The translations under genes were made by a program, and so were the position numbers. DNA of 64,000 nucleotides, taken from the NCBI RefSeq assembly GCF_042684365.1, contig NZ_JBHULI010000024.1, positions 682,001-746,000 on the forward strand, in the 5' to 3' direction. The stretch comes from Gracilimonas halophila (GTDB lineage: Bacteria > Bacteroidota > Rhodothermia > Balneolales > Balneolaceae). The notes beneath the pieces are model-generated. The model did not search any database and was not told the origin of the DNA. It was given only the letters and a program-made list of their open reading frames with translations. This document shows positions 25,804-35,553 of this stretch, piece by piece (positions within the stretch are counted from its first letter, which is position 1; every line of letters begins with the position of its first letter).

Positions 25804-26931
25804 CTATTTTAATTCAAAGATCTTGCCGGCCCTTTGTTGAACCAGGCCCTCCATTTCAAGCTGCAATAAAGTAACCAAAAGTTGGCTCGTATTTATACCC
25901 AATTCTTCACTGAGTTCATCGATCTGAAAGGCCTGCTTTTCCAATAATTCACAGATCTTTTCTGAATCTTTATCCAGATCCTGATCTCTCCAGTTCGGTT
26001 TTGAAGGTTCATTTTCAATTTCGGACTGTTCTTCCCCGGAATATTCTACGGGTAACTCTTCTAAAACATCATCTATTGTTTGTACGAGCTTCGCGGCTCC
26101 TCTTTTGATCAAATAATTACAACCTGTTCCTGAGGGATTTCCCAAAGGATGGGGAACGGCAAATACCTCCCTGTTTTGATCAAGCCCGAGATCTGCTGTG
26201 ATCATACTTCCACCTTTTATACCGGATTCCACTACCAATACTCCCAGACTCATACCACTTACGATCCTATTTCTGACCGGGAAATTCACTGCATCAGGAT
26301 TAGTGCCTAATGGATATTCTGTGATCACTGCCCCTCCACTTTTTACAATTTCATTAGCGAGGGCTGTATTTTTCTTCGGATACAAATTATCGATACCTGA
26401 TCCCAATACGGCTACAGTAGAAGCTTTATGCTCCAGAGCGGTTTTATGAGCAATGGAGTCGATGCCATAGGCCAACCCGCTAAAGATGCACATGCCCTTA
26501 TCAGCCAGTTCACCGGTTAACTTTTTAGCCATATTCCTACCGTAAGCAGATGTATTCCTCGTTCCAACCACAGCGATTCCGGGTTTTGAAAGTGCTTCAG
26601 GATTTCCCTTGAGCCAAAATAGTACGGGGGGATCATAAATTTGCTTCAGTAAAGGCGGGTAATCAGAATCTGCCATGGTAATGATCTTAGAACCGCTTTT
26701 CTCTGTATTATCAAGTATCTGATCTACTTTATCCCAATCATCAAAAGCAAGCAAGGATAAAGCTGAGGCTTCACCTATTCCCTCAACAGTTCGAAGTTTC
26801 CGTTTGCTTAGACTAAAGATCTCTTCCGGGTCTTCAATATGTTTAAGCAGATTAAATACCCGTCGGCAACCGAAGCCCGGAATTATACTAAGTGCAGTAA
26901 GTACCCTAAGTTTCTTGTTCCTCTTTTGCAT
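25804..26931 (-). CDS. dprA: DNA-processing protein DprA
   Basis: DprA loads RecA on incoming single-stranded DNA during natural transformation. The 375-residue protein has an N-terminal SAM/HhH-like region (about 10-65, 'LTALSIIPGFGCRRVFNLLKHI', 'VEGIGEASALSLL'), the Rossmann-like DprA core (about 75-290) with 'AVVGTRNTSAYGR', 'GLAYGIDSIAHKTAL', 'VAVLGSGIDNLYP' and 'GGSMITADLGLDQNREVFAVPHPLG', and a C-terminal winged helix (about 325-372, 'LLEKQAFQIDELSEELGI'). All parts are complete, so transformation competence is possible. Its start overlaps the end of obg by 26 bases, so both are on one transcript. Confidence 0.95.
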   Translation of the reverse strand: MQKRNKKLRVLTALSIIPGFGCRRVFNLLKHIEDPEEIFSLSKRKLRTVEGIGEASALSLLAFDDWDKVDQILDNTEKSGSKIITMADSDYPPLLKQIYDPPVLFWLKGNPEALSKPGIAVVGTRNTSAYGRNMAKKLTGELADKGMCIFSGLAYGIDSIAHKTALEHKASTVAVLGSGIDNLYPKKNTALANEIVKSGGAVITEYPLGTNPDAVNFPVRNRIVSGMSLGVLVVESGIKGGSMITADLGLDQNREVFAVPHPLGNPSGTGCNYLIKRGAAKLVQTIDDVLEELPVEYSGEEQSEIENEPSKPNWRDQDLDKDSEKICELLEKQAFQIDELSEELGINTSQLLVTLLQLEMEGLVQQRAGKIFELK

Positions 26932-27904
26932 GTTGAATCAATTCCCAAAGTTTCTCTCTCAGTTCATCGACACCGTGACCGGTTGCCGAAGAAATAGTAA
27001 TAACGGGAATTTCATCATCAAAGTGAAGTTCTTCTTCAAGCTCAAACCCTTGTTTTAAATCCATCTTTGTTATGGCAAGCACACGGGGTTTATCTAATAA
27101 GTCTTTTCGGTAGGATCTGAGCTCGTTGAGCAAAGCGTTATATTCATACTCAATGTCTGTCATGGCACTTACCATGAACAGAAGTACATTATTTCGCTCA
27201 ATATGCCTTAAAAACTGTATCCCCAGGCCTTTTCCTTCATGAGCTTCCTCAATGATTCCGGGAATATCAGCCATCACAAAACTTCGGTAATCCTCGAATT
27301 TAACCACTCCCAAATTAGGTTCAAGTGTGGTAAACGGATAATCTGCAATTTTTGGTTTTGCGTGAGACAAGGCTGAAAGTAAGGTACTTTTTCCTGCATT
27401 TGGGAATCCTACCAAACCAACATCTGCAATAAGTTTAAGCTCTAATTCGACAACTCGTTCTTCACCGGGCTTTCCCTCCTGTGCATGCTGTGGAGTTTGA
27501 TTGGTTGAACTTTTGAAATGCCAATTACCCAATCCGCCCTTACCTCCTTTAGCTATCACAAGCTCTTGTTCATGATCGGTGATCTCACCTAATCGCTCTT
27601 TGCTTTCAGCATCAAAAACTACTGTTCCCAATGGAACTTCCAGTTTCTGAGATTCCCCATCCGCTCCGGTCCGCCGTTGCTTGGATCCATGCTCGCCCGG
27701 CTTTGCCTTGATATATTTTCGATACCTTAAATCAAGAATGGTGTTTAACTGTTCATTTCCGATCAGGATCACATCTCCGCCGTTTCCACCGTCTCCACCA
27801 TCCGGACCTCCTTTAGGAACATACTTCTCTCTTCTAAAGTGACGAGAACCATCCCCACCTTGTCCGGCTGTAACATAAATTTTGGCGTAATCAGCAAAGC
27901 GCAT
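26906..27904 (-). CDS. obg: GTPase Obg/CgtA
   Basis: Ribosome-associated GTPase acting in 50S assembly and stress control. The 332 residues comprise the Gly-rich OBG fold (1-158, 'GGPDGGDGGNGGDV', 'GGKGGLGNWHFKSSTNQTPQHAQEG') and the GTPase domain with P-loop GFPNAGKST (166-174), switch-II DIPGI and the TKMD base-recognition motif. The C-terminal OCT domain of Bacillus Obg is absent, which is usual in many Bacteroidota. Translation of dprA begins inside the last codons of obg, showing tight coupling. The upstream S9 peptidase gene is 57 bases away in the same direction. Confidence 0.96.
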   Translation of the reverse strand: MRFADYAKIYVTAGQGGDGSRHFRREKYVPKGGPDGGDGGNGGDVILIGNEQLNTILDLRYRKYIKAKPGEHGSKQRRTGADGESQKLEVPLGTVVFDAESKERLGEITDHEQELVIAKGGKGGLGNWHFKSSTNQTPQHAQEGKPGEERVVELELKLIADVGLVGFPNAGKSTLLSALSHAKPKIADYPFTTLEPNLGVVKFEDYRSFVMADIPGIIEEAHEGKGLGIQFLRHIERNNVLLFMVSAMTDIEYEYNALLNELRSYRKDLLDKPRVLAITKMDLKQGFELEEELHFDDEIPVITISSATGHGVDELREKLWELIQHAKEEQET

Positions 27905-27961
27905 GATATTTCTCTAGTTGATTGATACCGAAGGTGATTTCACTTCAGTAAGTAACTTTAA

Positions 27962-30136
27962 TTAAAGATTCTCTAAAATGAATTCTGTCATTAAACGGTA
28001 AAGATGCCTTCTGGCATTTCCGCCATAAATACTATGAGCTTTATTTGGATAGAGCATCGTTTCAAACTGCACATCAGCAGCTATAAGAGCATCAATCATC
28101 TCAATGGTATTCTGATAATGTACGTTATCATCTCCAGTGCCGTGAATCAGTAAATATGAGCCTTCTATCTGCCCTGCTTTGGTGATGGGAGCACCCTCAT
28201 TATATCCCTCCGGATTAAGCTGTGGAGTTTGCATAAAACGTTCTGTATAGATTGTATCGTAATACCTCCAATCCGTTACCGGGGCTACGGCAATAGCTGT
28301 ACTGAAAATATCCGAACCCTCTGCCAGAGCCAATGAAGACATATATCCGCCATAACTCCATCCCCAAATTCCGATTCGGGTTTCATCTATATATGGCAGT
28401 TGAGATAGTATTCTGGCTGCCTCAACCTGATCAGCAGTCTCAAGCTGGCCCAATTTTTTATAGGTCTGTTTTTTGAAATCCCTTCCGCGGGCACCTGTTC
28501 CCCGATTATCTACAGAAACAACAATATATCCCTCACTAACAAGATATTGATGCCACATGGGGCGTTGGGCACTTTCAAAATTTCGGGTTACCGTTTGGCT
28601 TCCCGGTCCTCCATACACATACATCAGCACCGGGTATTTTTTTGTTGAATCGAAATCTACAGGTTTCATCATATAAGCATTCAACTCTGCATCATTCACA
28701 TCCAAGGTCATGAACTCTTTTTGAACAAATTCATATTCATTCAACTTTTCAGCTAGTTCTGCATTGGACTCCAGCATTCTTACTTCATTTCCATTTTGGC
28801 GATGAAGAGATACTTCAGTCGGTTTGTTATAATCTGACCAGCTGTCAATGTAATATTTAAAATCACGGCTCATATTGATGCTATGCCATCCTTCGCCTTC
28901 CGTAAGCTTTTGTTTCCTCTTGCCATCCACACGAACACTGTATAGATGTCTTTCAAGTGGTGACTCTTCCGCACTCATGTAAAAGAGACGATAATTTCGC
29001 TCATTATGACCAATGAAATTAGTGACATCCCAGTCTCCTTCGGTAACCTGCTGAAGCTGCTGCCCCTGCATATCATAAAGGTAAATGTGGTTATAGCCAT
29101 CCTTATCGCTGGTAGTAATAAACTGTTCCCCATTTTCAAGGAAATAAAGATCATCATGCACATCGATCCAGGTTTCACTTTCTTCGGATAGAATGACATT
29201 TGAACTCCCGGTTTCTGCATTTGCAAAAAGCAGATCCTGCTTATTCTGAAGCCGGTTCATTCTTCTGATCGCCAAAAGGTCATTTTCTTTTGTCCAGTTT
29301 ATTCTCGGAATATATTGGTCCGTTTCTTCTCCAACATCCACACCTATCGTTTCACCGGAATCAATATCGTACACATGAATGGAAACAATAGAATTCTCTT
29401 CCCCTGCCTTAGGATACTTAAACTTCACTGCTTCAGGGTACAAACCACCCCATTCAGTCATAAAAAATTCATTTACCCGCTCTTCATCAAACCTGTAGAA
29501 AGCAATGCGATCACCGTCCGGTGACCAGAACCATGCTTTTGCAAAGCCAAATTCTTCCTCATATACCCAATCTGCCGCGCCGTTTATGACCTTATTGAAC
29601 TCGCCATCATAAGTGATCTGTGTTTCGGTACCGGTCTCGAGATCAACCCAAAACAGATCATTATCGCGTACAAAAGCAGCCCGATCACCCTGTGGAGAAA
29701 GTTCGGCATATTGCTGTTTTTCATCTGATCCGGTCAGTTTTGAAAGATTTTCTGAGGCTATATCAAATACATAATAATTCTCACGGGTACTGCGCCTCCA
29801 AATTTGCTCAACATCTGTACGTATTAACAATTTTGATTCATCCGCTGAGAATTGATATCCCTGGATATTGAAGGGTTTTTCTCCATTGCTTCCTTCATAT
29901 TCATCCCCATCAAAAAGAACCTGCTCGGTTCCCTCAACAATATTGAACCTGATGATCTTATTATCATTGGTGGCTGAATAAAACTCACCGTCATTCATCC
30001 ATCGTACATTTTGCACGTTATTTGAAGAGAAGGTACCATCAAAAACATGCTCAAATTCGATAGGCTTTTTATCCTGTGCTATAGCCGTTACAGAGCATAT
30101 TGCCAACAATAGAATCGACAGTTTCAGTATTTTCAT
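27962..30136 (-). CDS. S9-family (DPP-IV-like) serine peptidase
   Basis: Exported prolyl-oligopeptidase-family enzyme, most like dipeptidyl peptidase IV, which removes X-Pro dipeptides. The 724-residue chain has a signal peptide (about 1-20), an eight-bladed beta-propeller domain (about 40-460) that includes the DPP4-type 'DWVYEEEFGFAKAWFWSPDG' with the Glu-Glu pair that binds the substrate amino group, and an alpha/beta hydrolase domain with Ser in GWSYGGYMS, Asp in GTGDDNVHYQN and His in NKAHSIYG. All catalytic residues are present. Together with the M14 enzyme it supports peptide use. It lies between accD and obg. Confidence 0.94.
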   Translation of the reverse strand: MKILKLSILLLAICSVTAIAQDKKPIEFEHVFDGTFSSNNVQNVRWMNDGEFYSATNDNKIIRFNIVEGTEQVLFDGDEYEGSNGEKPFNIQGYQFSADESKLLIRTDVEQIWRRSTRENYYVFDIASENLSKLTGSDEKQQYAELSPQGDRAAFVRDNDLFWVDLETGTETQITYDGEFNKVINGAADWVYEEEFGFAKAWFWSPDGDRIAFYRFDEERVNEFFMTEWGGLYPEAVKFKYPKAGEENSIVSIHVYDIDSGETIGVDVGEETDQYIPRINWTKENDLLAIRRMNRLQNKQDLLFANAETGSSNVILSEESETWIDVHDDLYFLENGEQFITTSDKDGYNHIYLYDMQGQQLQQVTEGDWDVTNFIGHNERNYRLFYMSAEESPLERHLYSVRVDGKRKQKLTEGEGWHSINMSRDFKYYIDSWSDYNKPTEVSLHRQNGNEVRMLESNAELAEKLNEYEFVQKEFMTLDVNDAELNAYMMKPVDFDSTKKYPVLMYVYGGPGSQTVTRNFESAQRPMWHQYLVSEGYIVVSVDNRGTGARGRDFKKQTYKKLGQLETADQVEAARILSQLPYIDETRIGIWGWSYGGYMSSLALAEGSDIFSTAIAVAPVTDWRYYDTIYTERFMQTPQLNPEGYNEGAPITKAGQIEGSYLLIHGTGDDNVHYQNTIEMIDALIAADVQFETMLYPNKAHSIYGGNARRHLYRLMTEFILENL

Positions 30137-30152
30137 ATGTATTTTTGTATTT

Positions 30153-30186
30153 AAAAAAAGAAAAGAACGCTATTTGCATTCTTTTC
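30153..30186 (-). terminator. Terminator after accD
   Basis: Read on the minus strand, GAAAAGAA-x-GC pairs with GC-x-TTCTTTTC around a 5-base loop and is followed by seven T. It begins 24 bases after the accD stop and lies before the S9 peptidase start, so these are separate transcripts. Confidence 0.8.
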
Positions 30187-30209
30187 GGTATTAAGTATTT
30201 GGAAGGAAA

Positions 30210-31055
30210 TTAGTTTTTGTGAAGAACCAATTTGAGTAGTTTGGTTAGCTTGGTTTTCATCTTGGTCCTCGGTACTATAAAATCAAGAAAGCCATGTTCT
30301 AGTAAATATTCAGACGTCTGAAACCCTTCCGGAAGATCTCTTCCGATAGTTTGTCTGATCACACGAGGACCTGCAAATCCGATCAGGGCACCCGGTTCGG
30401 CGATGTTAAAGTCACCAAGCATGGCATAACTTGCTGTTACCCCACCGGTGGTAGGGTCCGTCATATAAGAAATGTACGGAACCTTTGCTTCCTCGAGCTG
30501 GGCCAGTTTTGCTGATGTTTTCGCCATCTGCATTAAACTGAGGACACTTTCCATCATGCGGGCACCGCCTGTTTGTGAAATAATAATAAGAGGGATCTTA
30601 TTCTCACGAGCGTGATCAATGGCAATTCCAAGACGCTCTCCCACAACAGATCCCATACTCCCTCCTATAAAAGAAAAATCCATGCATGCCACCACCAGAT
30701 CGAGTTTGTTCATTTTTCCAACTCCAACCCGGGCTGCATCAGAAAGACCTGTTTTATCCTGATATTCTTCCAGTCGATCTTTGTATTTCTTGCGGTCTTC
30801 AAACTCTAGTGGATCAGTAGGCTTTATTTCCTGCCCCAGCTCTTTGAATTTTCCGTTATCAAATATGAGCTCGAAATACTTTTCACTTCCAATCCTAAAG
30901 TGATACCCGCTTAGTGGGTCAACCCAAAGATTATCCTCCAGTTCGCGCTTATGGATGGTTTCACCGGTAGTAGGAACTTTGACCCAAACCCCTTCCGGCA
31001 TTTCTTTACGGGTGTTGGTCTGAATATTTTCGTCTTTTCTTTTAAACCAGGACAT
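30210..31055 (-). CDS. accD: Acetyl-CoA carboxylase carboxyltransferase beta subunit
   Basis: Beta half of the carboxyltransferase that makes malonyl-CoA for fatty-acid synthesis. The 281-residue chain starts MSWFKRK like other AccD and contains the crotonase-like core with 'DFSFIGGSMGSVVGERL', 'SQTGGARMMESVLSLMQMAKTS', 'TDPTTGGVTASYAMLGD' and 'EPGALIGFAGPRVI'. The N-terminal four-cysteine zinc ribbon is not metal-binding here: where other AccD have CPxC and CPxC, this one has VPTT (about 27-30) and DPLS (about 47-50). I recall that flavobacterial AccD also lack these cysteines. Catalytic parts are intact. No accA is in the window. Confidence 0.95.
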   Translation of the reverse strand: MSWFKRKDENIQTNTRKEMPEGVWVKVPTTGETIHKRELEDNLWVDPLSGYHFRIGSEKYFELIFDNGKFKELGQEIKPTDPLEFEDRKKYKDRLEEYQDKTGLSDAARVGVGKMNKLDLVVACMDFSFIGGSMGSVVGERLGIAIDHARENKIPLIIISQTGGARMMESVLSLMQMAKTSAKLAQLEEAKVPYISYMTDPTTGGVTASYAMLGDFNIAEPGALIGFAGPRVIRQTIGRDLPEGFQTSEYLLEHGFLDFIVPRTKMKTKLTKLLKLVLHKN

Positions 31056-31262
31056 ATGCTGCTATTTGTGATTTTTTCAAGACTCTAAAATAAAGATTCT
31101 GATGCTTAATTCTGAATCTGTTTTTGCTTTGAATTTCAAGCCCAGCTCTTCAACTGTAGATTATTATTTCATGAACGAGAGTTTTTAACAATTTCTATAT
31201 TTAGTCTTGGCTAACTTTTATATTAGCTTTATATTAAATATGAATTAAGAAAAGCTATTATT

Positions 31263-33470
31263 ATGGATTATTACATGAAATTTGCGGTCTTGTTTCTCTT
31301 ATTATTTCATATTCCTATGCAATTGAGTGCTCAGAATACCGGAAACATTAACGGTAAAGTTATATCCGGTGATAAACCGGTCCCCTCTGCTACAGTCGGT
31401 ATTCAATCATTAAATAAGGGTACATTTACCAACAGTGAAGGAGAGTTCTCCTTGTTAGATATTCCCCCGGGAGAGTATGTGCTTTCTGTAAGTGCAGTAG
31501 GTTTCAAGCCGCACAAAAAGAATATATCCGTTGAACAGGGCAAAGAAACCTACTTAGAATTTGACCTAAGGATCTCAGTGACAGAGCTAGATCAGGTAGT
31601 AGTAACCGGAACATTGAAAGAAACCTCCATCAAAGAATCTCCAGTCAAAGTGAGTTGGATCTCTAATGAGGCCTTGAAAAAATCGGGCTCAGATAACCTC
31701 ATGGATGCTATTAAATACATCAATGGATTATACAAGCAAGTTGATTGTGCGGTATGTGGAACCAGTAATATCAGAATTAACGGGATGGAAGGCCCCTACA
31801 CTTCCGTTTTGATCGATGGTATGCCTGTGATGGGAGCACTGGCATCGGTATATGGACTGAATGGCATTAATCCGAACATTATTGAGAGTCTGGAAATCAT
31901 CAAAGGGCCGAACTCAACATTATATGGGAGTCAGGCTATGGGTGGAGTGGTCAATATTATTACAAAGAATCCCAAAACAGCACCGTTGTTTTCAACTCAG
32001 ATAAGTACAAACACTCATTCTGAGCATAATATAAATCTCTCTTACAGCCCGAAAATTGACAATGCAGAAACATTATTCAGTAGCAGCTTTTATAACTCAA
32101 ATGCTTTTATTGATGAGAATAAGGATGGATTTTCTGACTTAACCCAGGATAGTCGATTCACTTTTTATAATAAATGGAGATGGGATCGGGGCACTTTTGA
32201 GAAAACATCTCTCGCAGTGAAATTTTACCATGAAGACCGATTGGGTGGAGTAAAAGAATATTCACAACAGCTTCGCGGAAGTGGTCAGGTATACGGAGAA
32301 TCTGTTATTACCGATCGTCTGGAGGTTTTTGGCACACATGATCTCCCATTTGAAAGTGAAAAATTAAGCGTAAATGCCTCCTTTGCCTACCACGACCAGG
32401 ACAGCTACTATGGAGATTATCATTATGTAGCCAGCCAACAGACCGCCTTTGCAAACCTCATCTGGGATAAGCCAGTGTCTGGAAATAGTGATGTCCTGGC
32501 CGGCTTTTCATTTCAATACGATATACTTGATCAAACTTTCAATCAGCAAGAATTACCGGGAGGCTCAGAAGATCGCCGATTTGTTCCGGGAGTCTTTCTT
32601 CAATATGATAAAACATTCTCTCCCTGGATACGAACGTTATCGGGTATCAGAGTAGATCATCACAATGATCATAAGCTCATCTATTCGCCCCGTCTGAATT
32701 TGAAGATATCCCCTGACAGCCATACCACTGTGCGGCTGAATGCGGGAACCGGTTTCAGGATCGTGAATTTATTCACTGAAGAACATGAAGCTTTAACAGG
32801 ATCACGCAGGGTTGTCATCGAAGAATCACTTGATCCTGAACGGTCAATTAATTTGGCATTTAATTTAAACCGGATCATTGACGTTGGAGAATATTCCATT
32901 ATAAATACAGATGTAGATGTTTTCTATACAAGGTTTTCAAACCAAATCATCCCGAACTATGACACTCCTAATCAAATTATATACTCCAACCTGAGTGGGC
33001 ATTCAGTATCACGGGGCGTGTCTGTAAATCTTGCCCATAATTTTGTAATACCACTTACCTATATGGTAGGCTTTACAGTTCAAGATGTGTATCGCTTTGA
33101 AAACGGCACAAAAAAAGACCTGCTTTTCTCTCCAAACTTTACAGCTGTTTTCAATCTAACATACAGTATCTCTGATATTGGACTGACCATGGATTATACC
33201 GGAAGGATCAACGGCAAAATGAAACTCCCGGAATACCCGGACAGAAGTGATCTTTCCAATACGTTTACAGAACAAAATCTTAAGCTCACTAAGAGTTTTA
33301 AAAACGGTGTACAGTTTTTTATGGCAGGAATGAACCTTTTTGATTACACCCAGAAAAACCCTTTAGTAGCTCCTCAAGATCCTTTCAGTGACGAATTTGC
33401 AACAGATTATGTTTTTGGACCTATTCAGGGCCGCCGGTTTCTGATGGGGATATCTTTCGATATAAAATAA
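31263..33470 (+). CDS. TonB-dependent receptor with carboxypeptidase-regulatory-like domain and CxxC plug
   Basis: Outer-membrane active transporter of 735 residues. After a signal peptide (about 1-24) comes a carboxypeptidase-regulatory-like sandwich (about 27-103), then the plug (about 115-235; 'VKVSWISNEAL', 'LIDGMPVMGALASVYGLN', 'EIIKGPNSTLYGSQAMGGVVNIIT') and the barrel to the terminal 'RRFLMGISFDIK'. The plug has a CAVC pair (Cys162, Cys165) in 'DCAVCGTSNIRINGMEGP', an uncommon feature that could bind metal or form a disulfide. A cation such as iron or copper is a reasonable guess for substrate, but the neighbours (accD, tsaB) say nothing. It has its own promoter region of 207 bases. 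Confidence 0.92.
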   Translation: MDYYMKFAVLFLLLFHIPMQLSAQNTGNINGKVISGDKPVPSATVGIQSLNKGTFTNSEGEFSLLDIPPGEYVLSVSAVGFKPHKKNISVEQGKETYLEFDLRISVTELDQVVVTGTLKETSIKESPVKVSWISNEALKKSGSDNLMDAIKYINGLYKQVDCAVCGTSNIRINGMEGPYTSVLIDGMPVMGALASVYGLNGINPNIIESLEIIKGPNSTLYGSQAMGGVVNIITKNPKTAPLFSTQISTNTHSEHNINLSYSPKIDNAETLFSSSFYNSNAFIDENKDGFSDLTQDSRFTFYNKWRWDRGTFEKTSLAVKFYHEDRLGGVKEYSQQLRGSGQVYGESVITDRLEVFGTHDLPFESEKLSVNASFAYHDQDSYYGDYHYVASQQTAFANLIWDKPVSGNSDVLAGFSFQYDILDQTFNQQELPGGSEDRRFVPGVFLQYDKTFSPWIRTLSGIRVDHHNDHKLIYSPRLNLKISPDSHTTVRLNAGTGFRIVNLFTEEHEALTGSRRVVIEESLDPERSINLAFNLNRIIDVGEYSIINTDVDVFYTRFSNQIIPNYDTPNQIIYSNLSGHSVSRGVSVNLAHNFVIPLTYMVGFTVQDVYRFENGTKKDLLFSPNFTAVFNLTYSISDIGLTMDYTGRINGKMKLPEYPDRSDLSNTFTEQNLKLTKSFKNGVQFFMAGMNLFDYTQKNPLVAPQDPFSDEFATDYVFGPIQGRRFLMGISFDIK

Positions 33471-33485
33471 AAAGACGGATGAATA

Positions 33486-34142
33486 CTACATGTTCGAATT
33501 GTTAATCTGACTGCTTGTCAAATAATCGGATTCAAGTTCTTCTGCTGTTGTTTCTTTGAAATGATCTTCATTTGACGAACTATTGAAAAGCTGGATCAGC
33601 TGTCTGGCTGATATTTTGGATTCTTCAAGGATGGTAAGTTCCTCTAATTTTTCGGCATCCAATCTGTCTACTCCGGTACCAATGATCTGATCACCAGGTT
33701 TGATCGATTTGTTTATTTCATCGAGTTCCCGGATCCTGGATATTGTCAGTACTTCTAGTTGATCTCCTTTTTTAAACTTTTGATGATACAAGTGTTTTCT
33801 TCTGGCGTTGATCACAGCGTGCACCGTTCCTTCCTCAGCAGCAAATGCAAAGCCCGCGAGTGTATTGCCTGCGTATATTTTTACATCCAAGCCAAAAAAC
33901 ATTCCCTTTACGGCACTTGCCGCAATTCGGAGTCCTGTATAAGAACCGGGACCTGAGCTTACCAGAATAGCATCCAGATTTTTAAGTTGAAACCCATGTT
34001 CGTTCATTAATTCCCGGATAAAAAGAAAGAGCAATTCGGAATGGGACCCTTTTCGTTCGGTTCGCTTTTCGAATACCTCCCCTTTTGCATTTTGGAAGGC
34101 TATAGAACAAATATTGGTAGCAGTTTCAACGGCAAGTATCAT
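33486..34142 (-). CDS. tsaB: tRNA N6-threonylcarbamoyladenosine biosynthesis protein TsaB
   Basis: Partner of TsaD/TsaE in making the t6A modification at position 37 of ANN-decoding tRNAs. The 218-residue ASKHA-fold protein begins with 'MILAVETATNICSIAF' and holds the family signature 'SSGPGSYTGLRIAASAVKGMFFGLDV' (about 62-87). It lacks the metal-binding HxxxH of TsaD, which confirms the TsaB branch. It lies 26 bases downstream of the dihydroorotase on the same strand, likely in one operon, and ends 15 bases from the convergent TonB receptor. Length and motifs are normal for the family. Confidence 0.93.
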   Translation of the reverse strand: MILAVETATNICSIAFQNAKGEVFEKRTERKGSHSELLFLFIRELMNEHGFQLKNLDAILVSSGPGSYTGLRIAASAVKGMFFGLDVKIYAGNTLAGFAFAAEEGTVHAVINARRKHLYHQKFKKGDQLEVLTISRIRELDEINKSIKPGDQIIGTGVDRLDAEKLEELTILEESKISARQLIQLFNSSSNEDHFKETTAEELESDYLTSSQINNSNM

Positions 34143-34168
34143 GCGAATCCCGGGATCAACTTATAACT

Positions 34169-35449
34169 TTATCGAAGTTCATTCAGTACCAACTGGCCTT
34201 TATTGAAGATCCCAACTGCCCGTCCGGTGAGTTTCTCATTCAGGTACGGCGAATTTTTAGATTTTGAGCGCACATTATTTGGAGTAAAAGTCCATTCTTC
34301 ATCTGTATTGAAGAAAGTCAGGTTAGCTGTAGCACCTTTTTTGATCTCTGGGATCTCCAGTTTTAGAATCTCACGAGGTTTATAAACTAATTTATCCATC
34401 AGCTGTTGGAGATCCAGTTTCTTTGTTTGGAAAAGTCTCTTATTCGAAATTGGCCAGGCTGTTTCAAGACCAATGATCCCGTTGGGTGCATACATAAACT
34501 CAACTTCTTTCTCTTCTATGGCGTGTGGGGCATGATCGGTACAGATCGCATCAATGGTTCCGTCAACCAAACCTTCCACCATAGCATCTACATCTTCCTG
34601 TGTACGAAGTGGCGGATGCATCTTAAAATTCGTATTGAAGTTCGTTCGGTCAATTTCTTCATCGGTCAGATCGAAATGATGTGCACAAACCTCAGTGGTC
34701 ACCTTGATCCCTTTTTTCTTGGCCTGCCTTACCAGATCCACTCCTTCTTTTGTACTAATGTGGGCCACATGAATATGGCCACCGGTATATTCTGCCAGCA
34801 GGATATCCCGTGCTATCATCACTTCTTCGGCAATACCGGGTGTCCCATCCAAACCAAGCCGGGTTGAAACCTTACCTTCGTTCATATGTCCGGGACGGGA
34901 AAGGGCCAGATCTTCTTCGTGATTAATGATCGGCATCCCCAACATTGAAGAATATTCGAGGGCTACACGCATAACCTGAGAATCATAAACGGGATCACCG
35001 TCATCACTGAAAGCCACGGCCCCGCCTTCTTTCATATCGGCCATTTCAGCAATAGATTCCCCTTTTCGTTCTTTGGTAACACAGGCAATGGGGTGCACAT
35101 CAACCGGTAATTTTTCAGCTTTTTTTATGATGTATTCCACCACATCACGGGTATGTGTAGCTGGTTTTGTGTTGGGCATACAAGCTACAGCAGTAAAACC
35201 TCCAAAAGCTGCGGCATCGCACCCTGTTTTTGTTGTTTCTTTATGCTCAAATCCTGGTTCGCGCAGGTGAACATGCATATCCATCCATCCCGGAGAGACA
35301 TACGCTCCCTTTAGATCATGCGATTCTTCACCTTTTACTGCTTTCAATCCGGAGCCGATCTCCTTGATCATTCCCTCCTCAATACGGATATCAACGGTAT
35401 CTTTACCTTTATGGGTGTTGCTAACAGGCTTTACATTTTTGAGGAGCAT
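34169..35449 (-). CDS. pyrC: Dihydroorotase
   Basis: Third step of pyrimidine synthesis: closing carbamoyl-aspartate to dihydroorotate. The 426-residue length and sequence fit the class-I (PyrC of Gram-positives / multifunctional CAD) type. The zinc site begins at DMHVHLREPG (His59, His61; Arg63 binds substrate carboxylate), continues with 'INHEEDLAL', 'VAHIST' and ends at 'ICTDHAPHA'. The lysine often carboxylated in related amidohydrolases is not in the usual place, as in many class-I enzymes. No other pyr gene is nearby. It is followed by tsaB on the same strand. Confidence 0.93.
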   Translation of the reverse strand: MLLKNVKPVSNTHKGKDTVDIRIEEGMIKEIGSGLKAVKGEESHDLKGAYVSPGWMDMHVHLREPGFEHKETTKTGCDAAAFGGFTAVACMPNTKPATHTRDVVEYIIKKAEKLPVDVHPIACVTKERKGESIAEMADMKEGGAVAFSDDGDPVYDSQVMRVALEYSSMLGMPIINHEEDLALSRPGHMNEGKVSTRLGLDGTPGIAEEVMIARDILLAEYTGGHIHVAHISTKEGVDLVRQAKKKGIKVTTEVCAHHFDLTDEEIDRTNFNTNFKMHPPLRTQEDVDAMVEGLVDGTIDAICTDHAPHAIEEKEVEFMYAPNGIIGLETAWPISNKRLFQTKKLDLQQLMDKLVYKPREILKLEIPEIKKGATANLTFFNTDEEWTFTPNNVRSKSKNSPYLNEKLTGRAVGIFNKGQLVLNELR

Positions 35450-35553
35450 AGGTGTGATTTTGGCTTAAAAGTTCGACCGCAAATATACCGTGTTTCTGCC
35501 CTAAACCACAAAGATAGAAGGAATGAATTCCTGTGAGGTCATAGCTATTTATC

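Noticed and set aside
34406..34867. 153-codon plus-strand frame inside the dihydroorotase gene
   Set aside because: Antisense to the conserved metal-site region of a solid enzyme; peptide rich in Cys, His and Phe, as expected by chance.
35514..35532. AGGAAT-GA-ATTCCT palindrome after the dihydroorotase start region
   Set aside because: Short, contains an EcoRI-like core and no T run; likely chance.
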